Positions 11,909-28,400 of a stretch of 64,000 nucleotides of DNA are shown piece after piece; the first letter of the stretch is position 1, and the number at the start of each line of letters is the position of its first letter. Where the stretch lies: the NCBI GenBank assembly GCA_002794735.1, contig NBAZ01000013.1, forward strand, positions 496,001-560,000, given 5' to 3'. The stretch is from Pyrrhoderma lamaoense (taxonomy: Eukaryota > Basidiomycota > Agaricomycetes > Hymenochaetales > Hymenochaetaceae). The notes under the pieces were generated by a model. It did no database searches and was not told the DNA's origin. It worked only from the letters and a program-made list of their open reading frames with translations. A program made the translations under genes and the position numbers.

Positions 11909-13960
11909 CTAACTCCGGGTTCCGATATCTGACTCCAATGTAGCAGTGCCTCGGTGTTTCTCGTAATATCGAGCAATCGAAGCGCCGGATTGTATGTTTT
12001 TACTTTCTTGTTCATGAACAGAGAACCGGTGCGTGGCAGAATTTGTAACAATGTTCATGAGTGTCTTGCAATTGCAGTACATATAGACTGAATACACACA
12101 CACCAGAGACAGACCCGAGCTAGTAAAGATAAATGGTCTATTTATTTTCGATCTAGATCCTTCCCGAACTTTCCCTTGGTATAGATCAGTGCTGCACGCA
12201 AAGGAATACGCCTACGTGAGATTTCTGTGTCAATAGAGCAGTGTATAGAAGTTTCGGGAATCCTCCAGAAGTCACTGTCAGTGAAACGCACACTGACTGT
12301 CGTGGACACACGTCGGACGCGGAAACGATGAGTTTAGCTCGACTTTAGTTGCCATTGTAAGGGGTAAAAGTACATATACTTTTGAAGAGGGCTCCGCTGA
12401 AAGTTCTGCTTGGAGCAGTTAATGACGTTCCACCTTCCTTACCATGCAACATTTGTGTATTATGTAATATTACGTCATATAGATGATTTTTTTAGAAGCT
12501 TTCAAACCTCCGCCAAAAGTGATTTCCCACCCACTCCACGTCCGTGAAGAAGAGGATTGAATTGTCATCCTCATTATGATGATTGAATTATGCCTTTCGA
12601 GTGTTTCATAAACTTTCTGGGGTGACAATTGGGACACCACCGTCGCAGCAACTGAAAATAGGCGACAAAACCTTTTCAGCATCAGGGACGATTCTACATT
12701 TATTAAGGTCCCTACATGTTCTCACTCCAACTCTCCAACAAAGTACCATCTCGTCAACTCCACACAACGTGGAAGGGTTTCTTCTTATCGGGCACAACAC
12801 AGCCTCAGTCTCTGCGGTAAGTCCAACGTATACGATCATTCCCTTATAAGTTAATTATATTGCCATATTGGTCAATCAAGACACTTACGAACACCGGGAA
12901 TATCACATGGAACACTGTCTCTGATCACTTGTAAAAAAAAGTTGTACCCTCAAATAAAAGCTCTAGTAATAATAATAATAATAAAACTACTTTTTTTTTG
13001 CAATTTCTCGGGGAGGATCACAAAATGCTGACGGGTCTTATTCTCTCTCCACCACTCGGCGGTCCCTTCATATCCTGTCCGTCGTTTACGGTGTACACTC
13101 CACTTTCCTTTGTAGAGAACCGACACCGACTAGGTTTAACTGGCCCCGTCAACTTGATATATCATAATCCAATCGTGAAAACGAGGACGTCGGTGTGTAT
13201 AGCTTGCGAGGCACGGCAGACTTTTAACTCCTACACCCCATATCGTTCACCGCCTTCCGTAGTCAATGTATTCTCCACAACAGATGCGCAGACTTGCTTC
13301 TAGTAGTTTAGTCACATATCTAATTTGAAGCTTCTTATTTCAAAGCACGATACCGTTATTTATTCTTTGCCAACCCGCCAAACTTTCCAACAGCACTGGT
13401 CGTGATACCAGTACTGACGTGAGCTTGGAGCTCTTGTGTTATGTATATTTTTGTCTGCTGATTTTGAAAAATAATAAAAGGTAGTTCTTTATGTAATTTA
13501 TGTAACACAAAGGAATGGAGTAGCAGACCCTATCAGGTCCCAAGAGGATGTTCGTGTAAATTCTAGATCACTGTGGTACCTTCGGACTATAATAAGCTGC
13601 GTGAGTCAATTGTACCCGTTTAGGGGTTTACACTAAAAATATCTTTAAAATTTTGAATTGTATCGATAATCGAAAGTGGCATACAAAATAAATGTCGATG
13701 GAATACATGAAACTATACAATTTAGTACGAATACAAGATCCCACCCATTATGGAAGAACGAAAAATATAAGACAGCATAATACACGAATTGTCCATAATT
13801 GAAGATTAATAACAAAAAAAAAGGATCAACATTCCAAAGTTCGTGAGATCGTTAGAGGGTCATTAAGTCCGAAGGGAATAAGAATAGAAGATCCTCATGA
13901 AAGATGCGTAAAGAAGAAATATAAGCTTTAAGGGTCGTAAAAAGCTTCGTTACTGAATCA
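11909..13960. other. Intergenic stretch, no gene recognised
   Basis: Two kb between the YTH gene start and the C2H2 gene end, so it holds the YTH promoter and the C2H2 3' flank. Open frames of 70-100 codons exist around 12580-12850 and 12998-13303 on the + strand and 12606-12839 on the - strand. They show no family features, and a frame-broken gene cannot be excluded. It contains a short AAT microsatellite. Confidence 0.45.
12967..12985. repeat. (TAA)n microsatellite
   Basis: About six uninterrupted TAA/AAT units followed by an A-rich and then T-rich stretch, in noncoding DNA. Confidence 0.85.
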
Positions 13961-15574
13961 TTAATCATCGATGACTATAACTTCTCCTTTCTTGGGTGTG
14001 CGAGGAATAGGAACAAAGTCGGATCCTGGGCATCCACTTGTCTGAATATGCCTGTTGAGCGCATCCCTCCGAGAATAATCCTTTCCGCACCCATCACGGT
14101 ACGTTCCATCTGGGTCTAGAAAATACGATATGTCAATGCCCATTCGATGATTTTTTTAAAAGAAAATAAAGGCAAGTAAAAACAAAACAAAAAGACGGAC
14201 ACAGTTTTCCTCTACATCTCCATAAGAGTTTTTTACGCTCTGCATGGGTACGTAGATGATGAATGAAAGAACGATTGCCACTAGTATCAGGTCTCTGAGA
14301 GTACCCGCATTCTGGGCATACCAATGACGGGAAGAAGCACTGGAAGTAGAAAATGGGTTATTATGTTCCCGATTGTCCTCACCTGCTCTTGGTTGGGGGT
14401 ACGGAGAAGTACCTTCCTGTCTCTTAGAACGAGACTTCCTGGGACGCGATGGACCTGGCTCATTTGGACGTTCTTGAGGCATAGATTGAAATTGTGGTTG
14501 AAAATGTCCGTGATGTGAAGCTAGTCTGGGTTGTCCATGGGGTATTTCTTGTGCGTGAACTCTACTTGGACCCGCCCCTGGAGTCTGTGGATATCCATGG
14601 TGGTATCCATTTCTTGGTAAGTTGGTATTTGGCTGCCCGATGAATTGTGGTCTGTTTCCGTTAATGTTGAATCTGTAGCCCTCAATTTCAACCCGTGGTA
14701 GTTTGATAATGTTAGTTGGTTCAATTGAAGGCTCTGCCTCTGAATCTGAATCATCGGAAAGATCAATAACAGGCGATAAGAGTTGTGGTACCGGACGACT
14801 TGAAGAAAAGAGGGTCGGGTTAGGAGTCTCTACGACGGCTAATAAGGAGTACAACTCTTTCAGATATTCCTCAGGATACTTGGTAGGATCTGGTAAGGAA
14901 AAACTCGGCGGAGACACAGGGCCCGGAGAAGGAGTACGAGAATTAGTCCTAGAACTCCGTGGGGATGAAGTATTCGAAGAGACTCTAGATCTCGGAGGAG
15001 TCCTGGTGTCCGATTGGCTTCCAGCTTTCGAAGAGATACCAGTATCCGGCAAGGCTCTGGAACTTGGAGAGGAAGGAGCACTTGGGCTTTGTGTGTGGTC
15101 ATCATCAAACAGTGTCGTTATCGTACGTAAGAAGCCAATGTCCGGACTGTTCTCTGCAGTTGGAGGTGTCACGGTGATCTCTGGTATTTGTATCGGAGAC
15201 TCGTTCTGTTCCACAGGCCGTGTTTTCTTGTTTTTCCGATTGGGAGGAGGCGACGGTATCGAATTAATGTGTGGGGAAAACTTTGTATACGGCTCGATAT
15301 TAGATATTTTTGCGACCCGCGCAATGTTTTGAGTAAACTGAGGCCAGAGCTCAGGAGTTTTGGGAGTTTCAGGAGTGGTAATTGCACCAGGCGGAACCCT
15401 ACCCTCACTCAATGCTTGTTCTTCTGCTGGTGTATAATCCCAATCGTAGTACAACCAGCCGGACTCCTTGATTACCCAGCACTCGTCTTCGTTTAGACCT
15501 GATGGGTATGGTCTGCGAGGCACGTCAGGGCGTACATTCATCCCATGATAGTATCGAGGGTACGCAGTCATCAT
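13961..15574 (-). CDS. C2H2 zinc-finger protein, probable transcription factor
   Basis: The first exon encodes about 400 residues, starting MMTAYPRYYHGMNV with an aromatic block ECWVIKESGWLYYDWDY and then Ser/Pro-rich disordered sequence. The C-terminus holds zinc-finger-like units: VCPECGYSQRPDTSGN followed by SFIHHLRTHAERKKLLW, then across an intron (donor GTAGAG, acceptor TTTTCTAG) GCGKDYSRRDALNRHIQTSG, ending PKKGEVIVIDD and TAA. The first finger is not in frame with the preceding exon. One extra G in the GG at 14321-14322 (as RHW-VCPEC) would join them. An alternative splice (donor GTGAGG, acceptor CCCAG) keeps the frame but loses the first Cys. DNA binding is inferred from the finger pattern; targets are unknown. 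Confidence 0.8.
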
Positions 15575-16555
15575 GATTAATGTCTTGGATATTTAAAAGT
15601 CAACGAAGGAGTCCGGGACCTAGAGGAAAGAAGGAGTACAGAAGAAAAGGGAACAAAGGAAAAAGGGATATGGTAATTGGGAGACAAGCCAGCTCTACTG
15701 GATCAATATGAATTTTTGCCTTTTATATGTGAAATTAAAAGGAATAATGGGCCCGAAACTTATGTTTCTTTTTTAGATCTACATCGTAAAGAAGCGCCTT
15801 CGAGGCGGGGCATAAACACCTTCTCTTTTTCTTAGAAAGATGGCTTTATAATTGGTATATTTCTTTGACTTAAGCCGAGATTAAAAGCATTATAGATGCC
15901 CCAACTTTGTGAGCCTCTGACAAGTTCTCTAAAGTTGAGAAAGACGAACATCATTTTTAGGTCGGGACTTGCCTAAAAGAGATCATAAGAGCACGCTTTG
16001 TCTAAAAAAGAATGGGAATAATTAGACACAAAAGACAAATATCTGTATGAACAAGAAGCTCAGGGAATGATGAGTAAAGCATCATGATTCTGATGTATAT
16101 ATATTCTACTTAGAAAATATGTAGAAAATATATAAAGTTTGAGTTGATGTCCTGCAAAAGCGGACGCAGAAGTGGTATAAGTAGTTAAAGTACTCTTGGA
16201 AACGTTTCATACGCGTTTCGCTTATTAACCATAACGTAATAGTTTTTCGGGACTAATACAACTGGATTCTACCATTAACTATTTTTGTATTTGTGCACCA
16301 TTAGAAAGTCAGAATAGGCTACGAATATCAAATCTAGGACACTGGTACTAGCTTATAAGCAACATAGTAACTCTCAAAGAACCTTCTTGAGACTTGGTCT
16401 GCTGACTTTAATACCATTGTGCTTCCGGGCCGCCAGTAGCGATTTTTTGATTATTACTCTCCGTGAGCGACTCTCAAAACTGAAGTCCAATCCCTCAGCC
16501 ATGTTTCTGCGACTTGTGCCAGACTTCTCTCCCAGTTGACGAGCTAAGAAAAGCT
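15575..16555. other. Divergent intergenic region, C2H2 gene / pectin methylesterase
   Basis: About 980 bp containing the upstream regions of both flanking genes. No additional open frame or clear element was found. Confidence 0.5.
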
Positions 16556-18647
16556 ATGATCGTTCAAACTACTGTATTCTGGTTTTGTCTCCTGTTGCGA
16601 GGAACTAGGGCTCTGTCTCCTAAATTTCTGGATTGTCAGCTTAAAAAGCCTACGGGAGAGTCTCCTCTGAGTGGATGTCCTCCTGGCACTATATTCGTCT
16701 CACAAATCGACTCAAATGCACATTTTATATCGGTACAAGATGCCATTCTTTCTCTGTCAGTCTCAGTGTAATTTCATCTGTATACATAGATATTTATGTT
16801 TCCACCTAGTCCATCCAATGAGGATTCCGTCATCCTAATTGGGGAAGGTGAGTATAACGAAGTGGTCAATATCACTCGCTCGGCTCCATTGACATTGCTT
16901 GTAAGCTTCTCCTATGCCATCATTATCCTGTTCGCCAATGTAAAAGTGAAATATCATTTGCAATATGTGTACATATAGGGACAACTCGACCCTCCGCTCT
17001 TGATAGTTCCTCAAACGCATCGACTACAAACCTCGTCCACATCTGGAGTAACAGTTTCGTCCAAACTGGCATGGATGATGCTCAATCTGCTGTTCTTATA
17101 ATCGCGCCGTCTTTCAACGCCTCTTTGATCGGCGCAGGTCCGACTGGAGCGCCACTACAGCCTTTGTTTGGGAACATCGATTTCAAAGCTTATAATATTG
17201 ATTTTGAGAACAGAGCTGTACGTGTGGTGTACTTCGTTCTACATTACAACTCAATCACTCTTTTAATTTACCCTTTTTTATCTATACGGATATGAAATAA
17301 TTACAACTATCAACCTTTGTGATTTTTTCTGGAGACTATCTTGGAAAATGCACATGTAGTCCTTTATTCTTACACTTTTCTTTTTTTATAGGCGAACTTT
17401 TCTATTTCACAAGCTCTTGTCACGGATATCTCTTATGCGAATGCATCATTCTACGGATGCACATTTGCAAGTTATCAGGATACATGGTATACTGGCAGGA
17501 ATGCATGTACATATGTGGTTGATAGCATCATCTTCGGACAAACAGACTGTAAGTCCTGGCCTTTTATATAGGTTTACTATTACCTGGGAAAGCACTCAGA
17601 AATTGAAAGGCTGATGTTTCATATGCTTTATACTTTTTTGTATTCATTAGACTTATTTGGATTTGGAACTGCGTATGTTGTCACTCGCCCTATCATCTCA
17701 ATAGCATGTGCTTAAAGGACAATATTGCACACCCTTAAGTTGGTTTGAGAATGTCACACTTGCGAACAGGCTTGCGGAGGAGGGATAGTTGCTTGGAAAG
17801 GTACCAACCTGACAGATGCTCCAGGAAATAGATATGGTGCATATATCAGTAACTCTAGGATAATGAGGGTAGGTATCATTGCTTCCTCTCCTCTCTTCAT
17901 GCTATCCGACGCACTTACTTGTTCGTCTTTGCCTTAATTTTCCTTATTTGTATACATGGGGTTGTGGGTTATATAGTCTCCGGACGCAAATGCAACACTA
18001 GACATTACAGGTGATTGCTTCCTTGGTGAGTACTATCTTCAGTTTGTGACTGAATAGAAAGATTGAGATAAGATGTTGAATTACCACGTATATACACATC
18101 ATCTAAATCAATAAAATCTTTATAGGGAGGCCCTGGAACGACCTTGCAACAACCGTGATTCTTCGTACTTTCATGGACGATACCATCGCACCCGCAGGAT
18201 GGAAACCATTCGATTCCAGTAGGTAGGTGGCACTATGATTTTTTTTTCTCATATGTCTACTTTTCCTCTCTTATACTCACTCTCCATCGAAATCATACAT
18301 ACATACACAATCCAATCATTTTCGCCTCGTTACTTCTGATCCGATTTCATCAACGCCCTAATTTGGATATTAAATTCAATAATCCAAAGACCAACAATTA
18401 TGAACACAACGTTCTATGCCGAGTTTGATAATTACGGTAAGCACAATTTTATCTTTGATTATTGAGTGTTATAAGCTAAGATAATACATACTCTATTCTC
18501 ACGAATTCCAACCACTTAGGGCCAGGATCAAACACCTCCCTCCGAGTCTCCGATCACATACTGACCAACGCCGAAGCAGAAGAATTCACAATCACCAAAG
18601 TTTTCCTCGAAACTCCTAAATGGATAGACTTTGACTATTCCCATTAG
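16556..18647 (+). CDS. Secreted pectin methylesterase (CE8 family)
   Basis: Removes methyl esters from pectin in plant cell walls. The start at 16556 gives a signal peptide, MIVQTTVFWFCLLLRGTRAL. CE8 landmarks appear in order: GEGEYNEVVNITR (GxYxE), SYQDTWYTG (the QD motif with catalytic Asp), IIFGQTDYLFGFGT (second catalytic Asp), and CFLGRPWNDL (LGRPW, substrate-binding Arg and Trp). It ends WIDFDYSH with TAG at 18645. At least seven short introns are needed. Two joins require one extra base: the AA at 16983-16984 (before TRPSALDSSS) and the GG at 17769-17770 (NRACGGGIVAWKG). It contains several N-glycosylation sequons. No other pectin-degrading gene is adjacent. Confidence 0.92.
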
Positions 18648-19897
18648 GCCAAAGTAGTAATCTAGCTCTCTTTTTCTAATGATCACGGGCCTACTTACTT
18701 GCTTACTCTCTCTAAGCCACTTACTTACATCCTTATCTTTCATTGGAAACTTGAAGCTTGTTTTCTGATGGTTCATAAAAGGTAGAGATAATTAAAACAA
18801 TTTCATTTCTTTGAGTATCATTTCCGCTTTTCCGTAAAATAAATAGAAAGTCAGAGAGAAGTAAAAGGCAGGGGATTAAACAAAACAGGCAAGCAAAAAA
18901 AAAAAAAAAAAACTTTAGGGTGAAGACCTTTCCTTGTAGTTATGATGAAAACCACTACGAGGAGAAAGAGAGGGAAAGGACTTCCCCAATTTCATAACTG
19001 TTAATACAAACAAACAGACGAACAAAAAAACCGGATGATGAGAGCTAAAATGAAATATAGACAGTGGGAAAAGAAGAATAGTTCTTATAGCCATCACGGA
19101 CCATCGGAATAACTGATGAAAGAGGGGACGAGATAAAAAGCAAACTATGAAGTAGAAAGCAGCTTTCCGTCCACCCCGACTGCCGCCATCTATTATCCAT
19201 CATCCTCCATAACCCATAATTTGACAATGGGTACAAGGAAACAGATGGAAGTACCAAGCACAGAGCATATTTAAAACGTTTCAAAACACTAATCATTGAT
19301 CATCAAGCGAAAAGTGTCTGAATTTGGAGGTAGAAGAAAAAAGGGAAAATGAACAGAGAAAAGGATAATGCTAGACGGACTGATATCGTAAAAAATTTGT
19401 GTGTGTTTGAGTTGTTGTTGTATATGAGTATAAGCTGTTATTTGATTGTATGTGGACGGGATTGGTAATGGGATAAGGGATAACACATGACATGAGATGC
19501 AAAAACAAAAAACAAAAGAAAGGAGATCGGGGAAAACGGCAAAGCGGAGGAACCATAGGCGTGAGCGTGAACATTAAAAATGGGATGGCGTTGAAGATAG
19601 GTGTACGTGAAACTCGTGCTTGTGAGTGAGGGCGGGCGTAAAGCGTCAGAGGGGAAGAGGGACAGAGGAAAGGCAAGTGAGGATTGAAGGAAGAGGAGGT
19701 AGATATAGAGGGAAGAGGAGAATAATGCAAGGTACTTCCGTGACTATACAAAAAAACAGAGGTGATAACTCAAGATTGTCAAAGGGGGAGGGGGTATTGA
19801 TGAGATATAAGACAACGGAAAGGTGTAGAAGTTAGAAGAGTGTCGACTAATGTATATATGTAAGAAGGGGTTCCATCCTCTTTCTACTCCGTCAGTT
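18648..19897. other. Convergent 3' flanks, strand-asymmetric composition
   Basis: Lies between the 3' ends of the pectin methylesterase and vWA genes. The + strand is strongly purine-rich from about 18830 to 19850, with an A-run at about 18897-18911. The - strand open frames are low-complexity translations of the opposite C/T-rich strand. No gene is supported. Confidence 0.5.
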
Positions 19898-21802
19898 TTA
19901 GGCCCGCATACTCCTCCATGCACTCTGCATTGCGATACGTTTTGCCTATAAAATACAAAGATTTGAACCAGAGAAATTATGTTAGAAGTATATTATTAAG
20001 GCGAAAGCTTAAAATTAGACTGACCTGATCCAACGTAACCTGCCCTTCACGTAGCTCAAATCTCTGTCGCCCACCTAACAAATCATTCCCATTACCCCCA
20101 TCATCATCGTCATCGTCATCATCATCCGCGAACGGAGCACTACTCCCGTTCCTCATTCCTCCAAAAGCGGCTTTCCCACCCGCAAGCGAAAATGGCGTAG
20201 ACTGAACAGCAGTCCCAAACACACTCGCATTCGCGGGTGCACTAAACGATCCAAAGGTCGAGACAACCTTACGCGGAGGGGATGTACTCAACCGAGTTGG
20301 AGACGTCGGTGACGTACTACCGACAGATGCAGATACAGAGGATGATTTGGTAGTATCAGACGAACGTGGTGGTACACGAGGTGCATACGAATATGACGAC
20401 GCATGGAAACGTGTCTGAAGATACTTCTCAGTAAACCTCGAACCACGTACTTTTCTCAGATGCGGGCGGGCCTCAGCTAGCGTAGGCGTATTCGTGTAAA
20501 TCTCGACATTATGCTTGGATTCTTCGCTCTCCCGGTAGATACTCTCGAAAACAACTTTTTTGGTGCTTTCGTTTCGTAAGAGTAATCGTTCATGGAGTTC
20601 ACGCGCCACATCATCAACGCTCTCATTTGCTCCAAGGATACGTGAGGCAACCGCCTGCCCTACTTCACGTATCAATCGTTCCATGTCTAGATTCTCGAGG
20701 ACACTGCCTACAATTGCATGCGCTAAAAGATCAGCAGTAGTCAACGGGAGCATCAATCCAGAAGTGATATTTGTCAATGCTTTGAAGAAATCCGCAGCAT
20801 ACTACATGATATGAGATCATTAGTCAGAAACAAATCCAAAAAAAAGAAAGCAACCCCAAAGAAATGAGTAAAAACGATTATCATTTTTCACAGGTGGAGG
20901 TACTTACAGAATAACCACTCAGAGCTGGTTCACAAGCAACAAAGAACTTTGAGAATATTCCATTATGAGGTTATTTCCTGGAAAATAATTCAAATTCATA
21001 TTGAATATAGTACACACCAGTGTGATGCCTCGCGAGGCCATTTGGCGAGCAATTATAATCGGATCATGTCCGTCAGGTGAGCCTTCATCAAAGCCTTAAA
21101 TACAAAAAAGAAAGAAAGAGAGTATGTGCGTTAGAAATGTGTGTGCGCTTTGTGAGATTCCCTTTAGGAAACTTCAGTAGGCCGGGAGAAAAAAGAAAAG
21201 CTTCTAACCATCACCAAACTCGCCGATACCGTGAGGCGGAGCATCAGCAATAAGCACTACCATTTTACTCGCATGTTCACGCCAATCCATCGTTAAAGCC
21301 TGATACAGCCCAGCAGTCACCGCTTCCGGTCCATCACCACCACCAGTAGCATACAACGATGATAAATGTTGTCGAACAAGAGAGATATCCGACGTGAACC
21401 CAAAGTTCTTATAAACCCACGTATGATCCTGAGGCGGATGATCCCGATATGCGACAAGTCCCACCCGGAGGTCTTCAGGTTCCTGTAATCTACCGGAATG
21501 AAATATATGGGCACAGATTTCTTCGATGTTCCGTGTTGCTGATGATATGTAGCTGCCTTGACTTCCGGTACAGTCTTGTACGAACACGAGGTCACTGTTT
21601 TTGATAATTATTATATGAAATTAGGGTTTGGGGTGGGACAATTCATGTCTTTGAGAAATGCCGCATACAAGCTGAGAAAGCAACTGATGACTCACAGCAT
21701 TTTACGGTCTGGGTCGTAAGGAGTCTGAGCACTGACTTGAGGCTGACTGAGAACGGACTCCGAAGGGATAGGGTCAAAAGACATTCCAGTATCTTCATCC
21801 AT
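19898..21802 (-). CDS. von Willebrand factor A-domain protein
   Basis: Exon 1 starts MDEDTGMSFDPIPSESV (21802). Exon 2 carries a vWA/MIDAS motif, DLVFVQDCTGSQGSYI, with GLVAYRDHPPQD and the conserved GGGDGPEAVTAGLYQAL and KMVVLIADAPPHGIGE. Then come DEGSPDGHDPIIIARQMASR and a helical C-terminal half beginning FFKALTNITSGLMLPL. The end is disordered, with nine consecutive Asp residues (a GAT/GAC repeat near 20107-20132), a segment QRFELREGQVTLDQ, and across an intron AKRIAMQSAWRSMRA with TAA at 19898. This architecture matches fungal vWA proteins related to the region N-terminal of alpha-kinases, but no kinase domain is present. The role is unknown; metal-dependent protein binding is inferred. 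No frame break was noticed. Confidence 0.85.
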
Positions 21803-22321
21803 GGCTCAGGTAAGTAAGAAAAGGGTACTGTTACTTTTGGTAAGACTTGTGTGGTACTGTCTCACAAGTCTTTGACTGTGGATTTGGAAGAGAGAGAAAG
21901 AGTCTGTACGGATACTGGGAAGGAGTCTACGATGAAAATAGATGATACAGCTTCTTGAAAAAGATTAAAGATCGATGGTGAAGTGAGGGAGCAAGAAGGG
22001 TGGTAGCCTGCAAGTATTTGAGGGGCCACGCGCAATGCACGCCTCGGATGAGATATCCACAGTCACTCTCTCACTTCTGAGGTCACACTTGATCGGCATG
22101 TCGGACTTGTGATCAAATCAAAGCATTCACATCTCTCTCTTTCTCTTCCTTTCTCTCTTTCTCTCAAGAAAATACTCAAGAAAATAAATCATGTAAAGAA
22201 AGAGAAAGAGAACAGATAGAAAATGCCAGAAAAATGTGTAAAATAAGAGTAGTATAATGTATCCTCAAAAAATAAAATATCTAACGAGGGAAAAAGTCGA
22301 AAAGTCACAGCTCTCGCCTTC
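21803..22321. other. Intergenic region with a polypyrimidine tract
   Basis: About 500 bp upstream of the vWA gene and downstream of the Miro gene. It contains a long CT-rich tract near 22124-22168 and a purine-rich block after it. No coding signal. Confidence 0.5.
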
Positions 22322-25036
<2,715 letters not shown>

Positions 25037-25429
25037 TGACAGGTCGCCGTTCGGTTTTTGATAATGAAGAAAGAGGAGGAGAGAGATGGAATGAGGGGAC
25101 GAAGTAGTTGGCGTTAAAGTTTCCTTGCGGGCCAAAGAGGCAGGACGCGATCTACAGGAAGGCCGAAGCCGCGGGACGCATGCATGATCATGGCACGACG
25201 CTCACTGGTCACGAATAAGTAAATCATTAAGTAAATTGCTATTTTGACTCAGGTTCGTCCTAGCCGGCCACTCTCCCCATCTTCTCCTAACTTCAAACTT
25301 GCTTCTTCCTGCCCTTTTTGCTTCTTGTTTCTTAAATGGTCTCTGCCTGATGTCCTTCGGTCCAATCGGGCCTTCTCCTGCCTATATTCCACAACCTAGT
25401 ACTACCAGCTGCTTTTTCCATCTTAAACA
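25037..25429. promoter_or_regulatory. Divergent promoter region, GEM1 / GCN2
   Basis: The 393 bp between two divergent start codons holds both promoters. A CCAAT pentamer lies at 25362-25366, about 64 bp upstream of the GCN2 start, followed by pyrimidine-rich sequence. No other element could be assigned. Confidence 0.55.
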
Positions 25430-28400
25430 ATGATTTCTACCCTGAACAGCAAACTAATGGAGGACAACGAAGAATTACAAAACTTGGAAATACAAGCTCT
25501 GAAATCCATATATCTGGACGATTTTTTTGATAACATTCCCCAGAAGGCTTGGAAGGTATCTTTTTTCCCTTCGTGCCTGACGTTTTTCCCTTTGTTCTCC
25601 CTTTTCTTTCCCAATTTGCTCTTACACTTATTCCACCTAAATATCAGGGAGCCTCAAGATTACCAGAATTTAATGTCAAGGTCAAATATGATGACGCATC
25701 TCCAGTATACATAATTCTCGATGTCAAGTATGTGAATAGCATATGGTCTCCTAATGTACCACTTGTGCTCTGACCTCTATGTCTTCAGGTTTCCAAAGTC
25801 CTATCCCACAAAGTCAACGCCTTTACTCTCTATCACTCGCTCAAACGGGCTAACTCCACAACAAGTGTCAAAGCTACTAAGCGTCATACATGCAGAAGCA
25901 CAACGGTGTCTTGGAAATGAAGCTATCTTTGCGGTTCGTGACCACAGTCTACCTATTATACATTCTAGCACTAATTAATATGCACATACAACTACAAACA
26001 GATAATACAAGTAGCACAAGAATGGTTAAGCGATACTTTCAAGCCACACACTCCCAAAGGAGCTTCAGAAGCAAGTGGTTTGTCTCTCGCTCTGGAAATG
26101 CAGAATCGTGAATTGGAGCAGGAGAAGGTGAGTCACATCTAATGCTTTGACTCGGTGCTTCTATGATTTCTGATGAGAAGTTTCTCTCTGACTCATATAT
26201 TAACAGGCTTTGAAGGAAGAACGTGAAACGCTTGAGAAAGAGCAGAATGCTCGAGAGCTCCAGTTCGCAGAACAGTTCCGCGAGATGTTCGAGAGAGATG
26301 TACAACGGAAGGAGGAAATGCGGAACAGAGACAAGGAGCAAGAACGAGCTAGACGACGTGCTTTGTCTGATGTGACGGAGAAGCCCATCGTTGAGACCTC
26401 TGTAGAGACGTTTAACGAAGAAATCGACGTGTCCGGTATTCGCTTTGACACTGTTCGCCTATACCATGGTCGTCGAGGTAAGCTATATGCGTATCACCAC
26501 ACCACTCCTATAAGAAGCTCACTCGGTGGTTACAGAATGTCTTGGCGTTACGTATAATGCTGAGCCTGTTACTGACGACCAGGAAGAGTCCACACTGGCT
26601 CTCGAGCTGCACGTAGTCAATTTCGAATCAAGCTACTATAAGACAAATCAGGGTAAGAATCTATATTTAGACTCTTTGGTCGTGTGCCACTTTTAAACGT
26701 GGTTCTGATTTCCCATTCCACTACTCGTCAACATATGATTCGTATCGTTTGATATCAGGAAAGAAAAAAGTCGATCAGGTCGAGAACGAGATTAAACGAT
26801 TGATAAAGGTTGACAATTGCGATAACGTCCAACGTATCTTTGCTGTGAAGTTGACAACCCTGAGAACACATAACAATGCTTCTCGGCTCGTCATTCTTAC
26901 AGAGAAGAAGCCAGCGTTGACGTTAAAGGATGTTCTTCAGGACTGTGATGGGTTGAGAGAGGATCGGGCCAAGGTGAGAATGGATATTTATACTCTGCTC
27001 TCGAAAGAAGATCTTCGGAGAATGTATATATCTGATCCCTTTTCTTTATGCTTGGTAAATTTGAAATACCTGTTTTAGGCATATCTTATCCAGATTTGTC
27101 ATGGTCTGCGTGCGGTGCATGACCGTGGTCTTGTCCACCGAGGTGAGTTGTGTGGTTAAAGAGATTCAGTTAAAGGATATATCTGATGCAATGATTATAT
27201 GAAATACAGCGATCAACCCGACTAATATCGGTCTTGTGGAACAAGATGGGGTGAAGGTAGTAAAGCTCATCAACGTTGCGTTCGCTACCAAGTTGCATGA
27301 CCTACATAACTCGGACCCATTTGGACCAAACATTGAGTATGAAAGCCCAGAACCTAGGTTACCTGATGATTGGTACGTTGATTATATCATCCTTCAAATG
27401 GTGGCCTGTCTCTCTAACTCAAGAACAAAGGTTATATCGCGAAACGATCGAATCGCCTCTGACTTATACACGTTGTCGTGACATGCATTCACTCGGTGTA
27501 CTCATGTTGCAAATGGTGTTGGGGTTGGATGTTACAGCACGTTATCCAAGTCCACGCTTTGCCCTTCAGGAATGTAAGTAAGCAACCTGCGCATATTTAT
27601 AGAACAAGTTGCTGAAGTATTACGTCATAGCTGGACTTTCTTCGGAGCTCACTTCTGTTGTGAACGATATGCTCAGGTTGAATAAGAAATCGGGTGTGAC
27701 ATCCGCTAGTGAAGTATTAGAGAGACTTGACAGTCAATCGAGGACGATGGTGCTCAGGTCTGTCCCTATCCCTGTTGGGAGTAGCCCTACCCAGAGGACA
27801 GGTAAGTTGCCCATCTATCGGTTTAGGTACTCGGTTATACTAGAACTTAGCTAACGGAAATCATCCTCTTTGAAGATGTTAAGACTCCGGTTGCGCGTAT
27901 CATATTTCCGCAAAACTCACCTCAGACAAGCTATTTCGTGGCCCTGAAGGCAGAATCCGGAGGGCAAGTCGTTGGAGGGAAGACTGGCAACAACTTGATA
28001 TCCTCGTACGTTTACCGCAGTGTGCTATTTAGAATTCAGGTTTTTCTCATTGCTAAACATCACTTATTAATACAGGGAAAAGGTGGCTTTGGTCAAGTTG
28101 TGAAAGCTAGGAACTTGGTTGATGGTCAGATCTACGCTGTGAAGAAGATCAAACTGCGTACAGCCCAGAATGACAACAAGATTTTCCGTGAGGTAAATGC
28201 TCTAAGTAGACTATCACATCGCTTTATCGTCAGGTACTATACAACATGGTTAGAAGAATCAGACCCAACGTCTAGTAATGTCTCTTCTAACTCAGGTTCC
28301 TACGACCCAGAAGACCAAACAGCCGGAGCCTCTTTTTCAACTGAGATTCCTGATGGGGCTTCAGGGAGTTATCATTCAGGGAGTTTTCAAGATCCGACGA

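Noticed and set aside
19371..19751. Open frame of 126 codons on the - strand
   Set aside because: Low-complexity product of the strand-asymmetric purine/pyrimidine tract downstream of the vWA gene; no family features.
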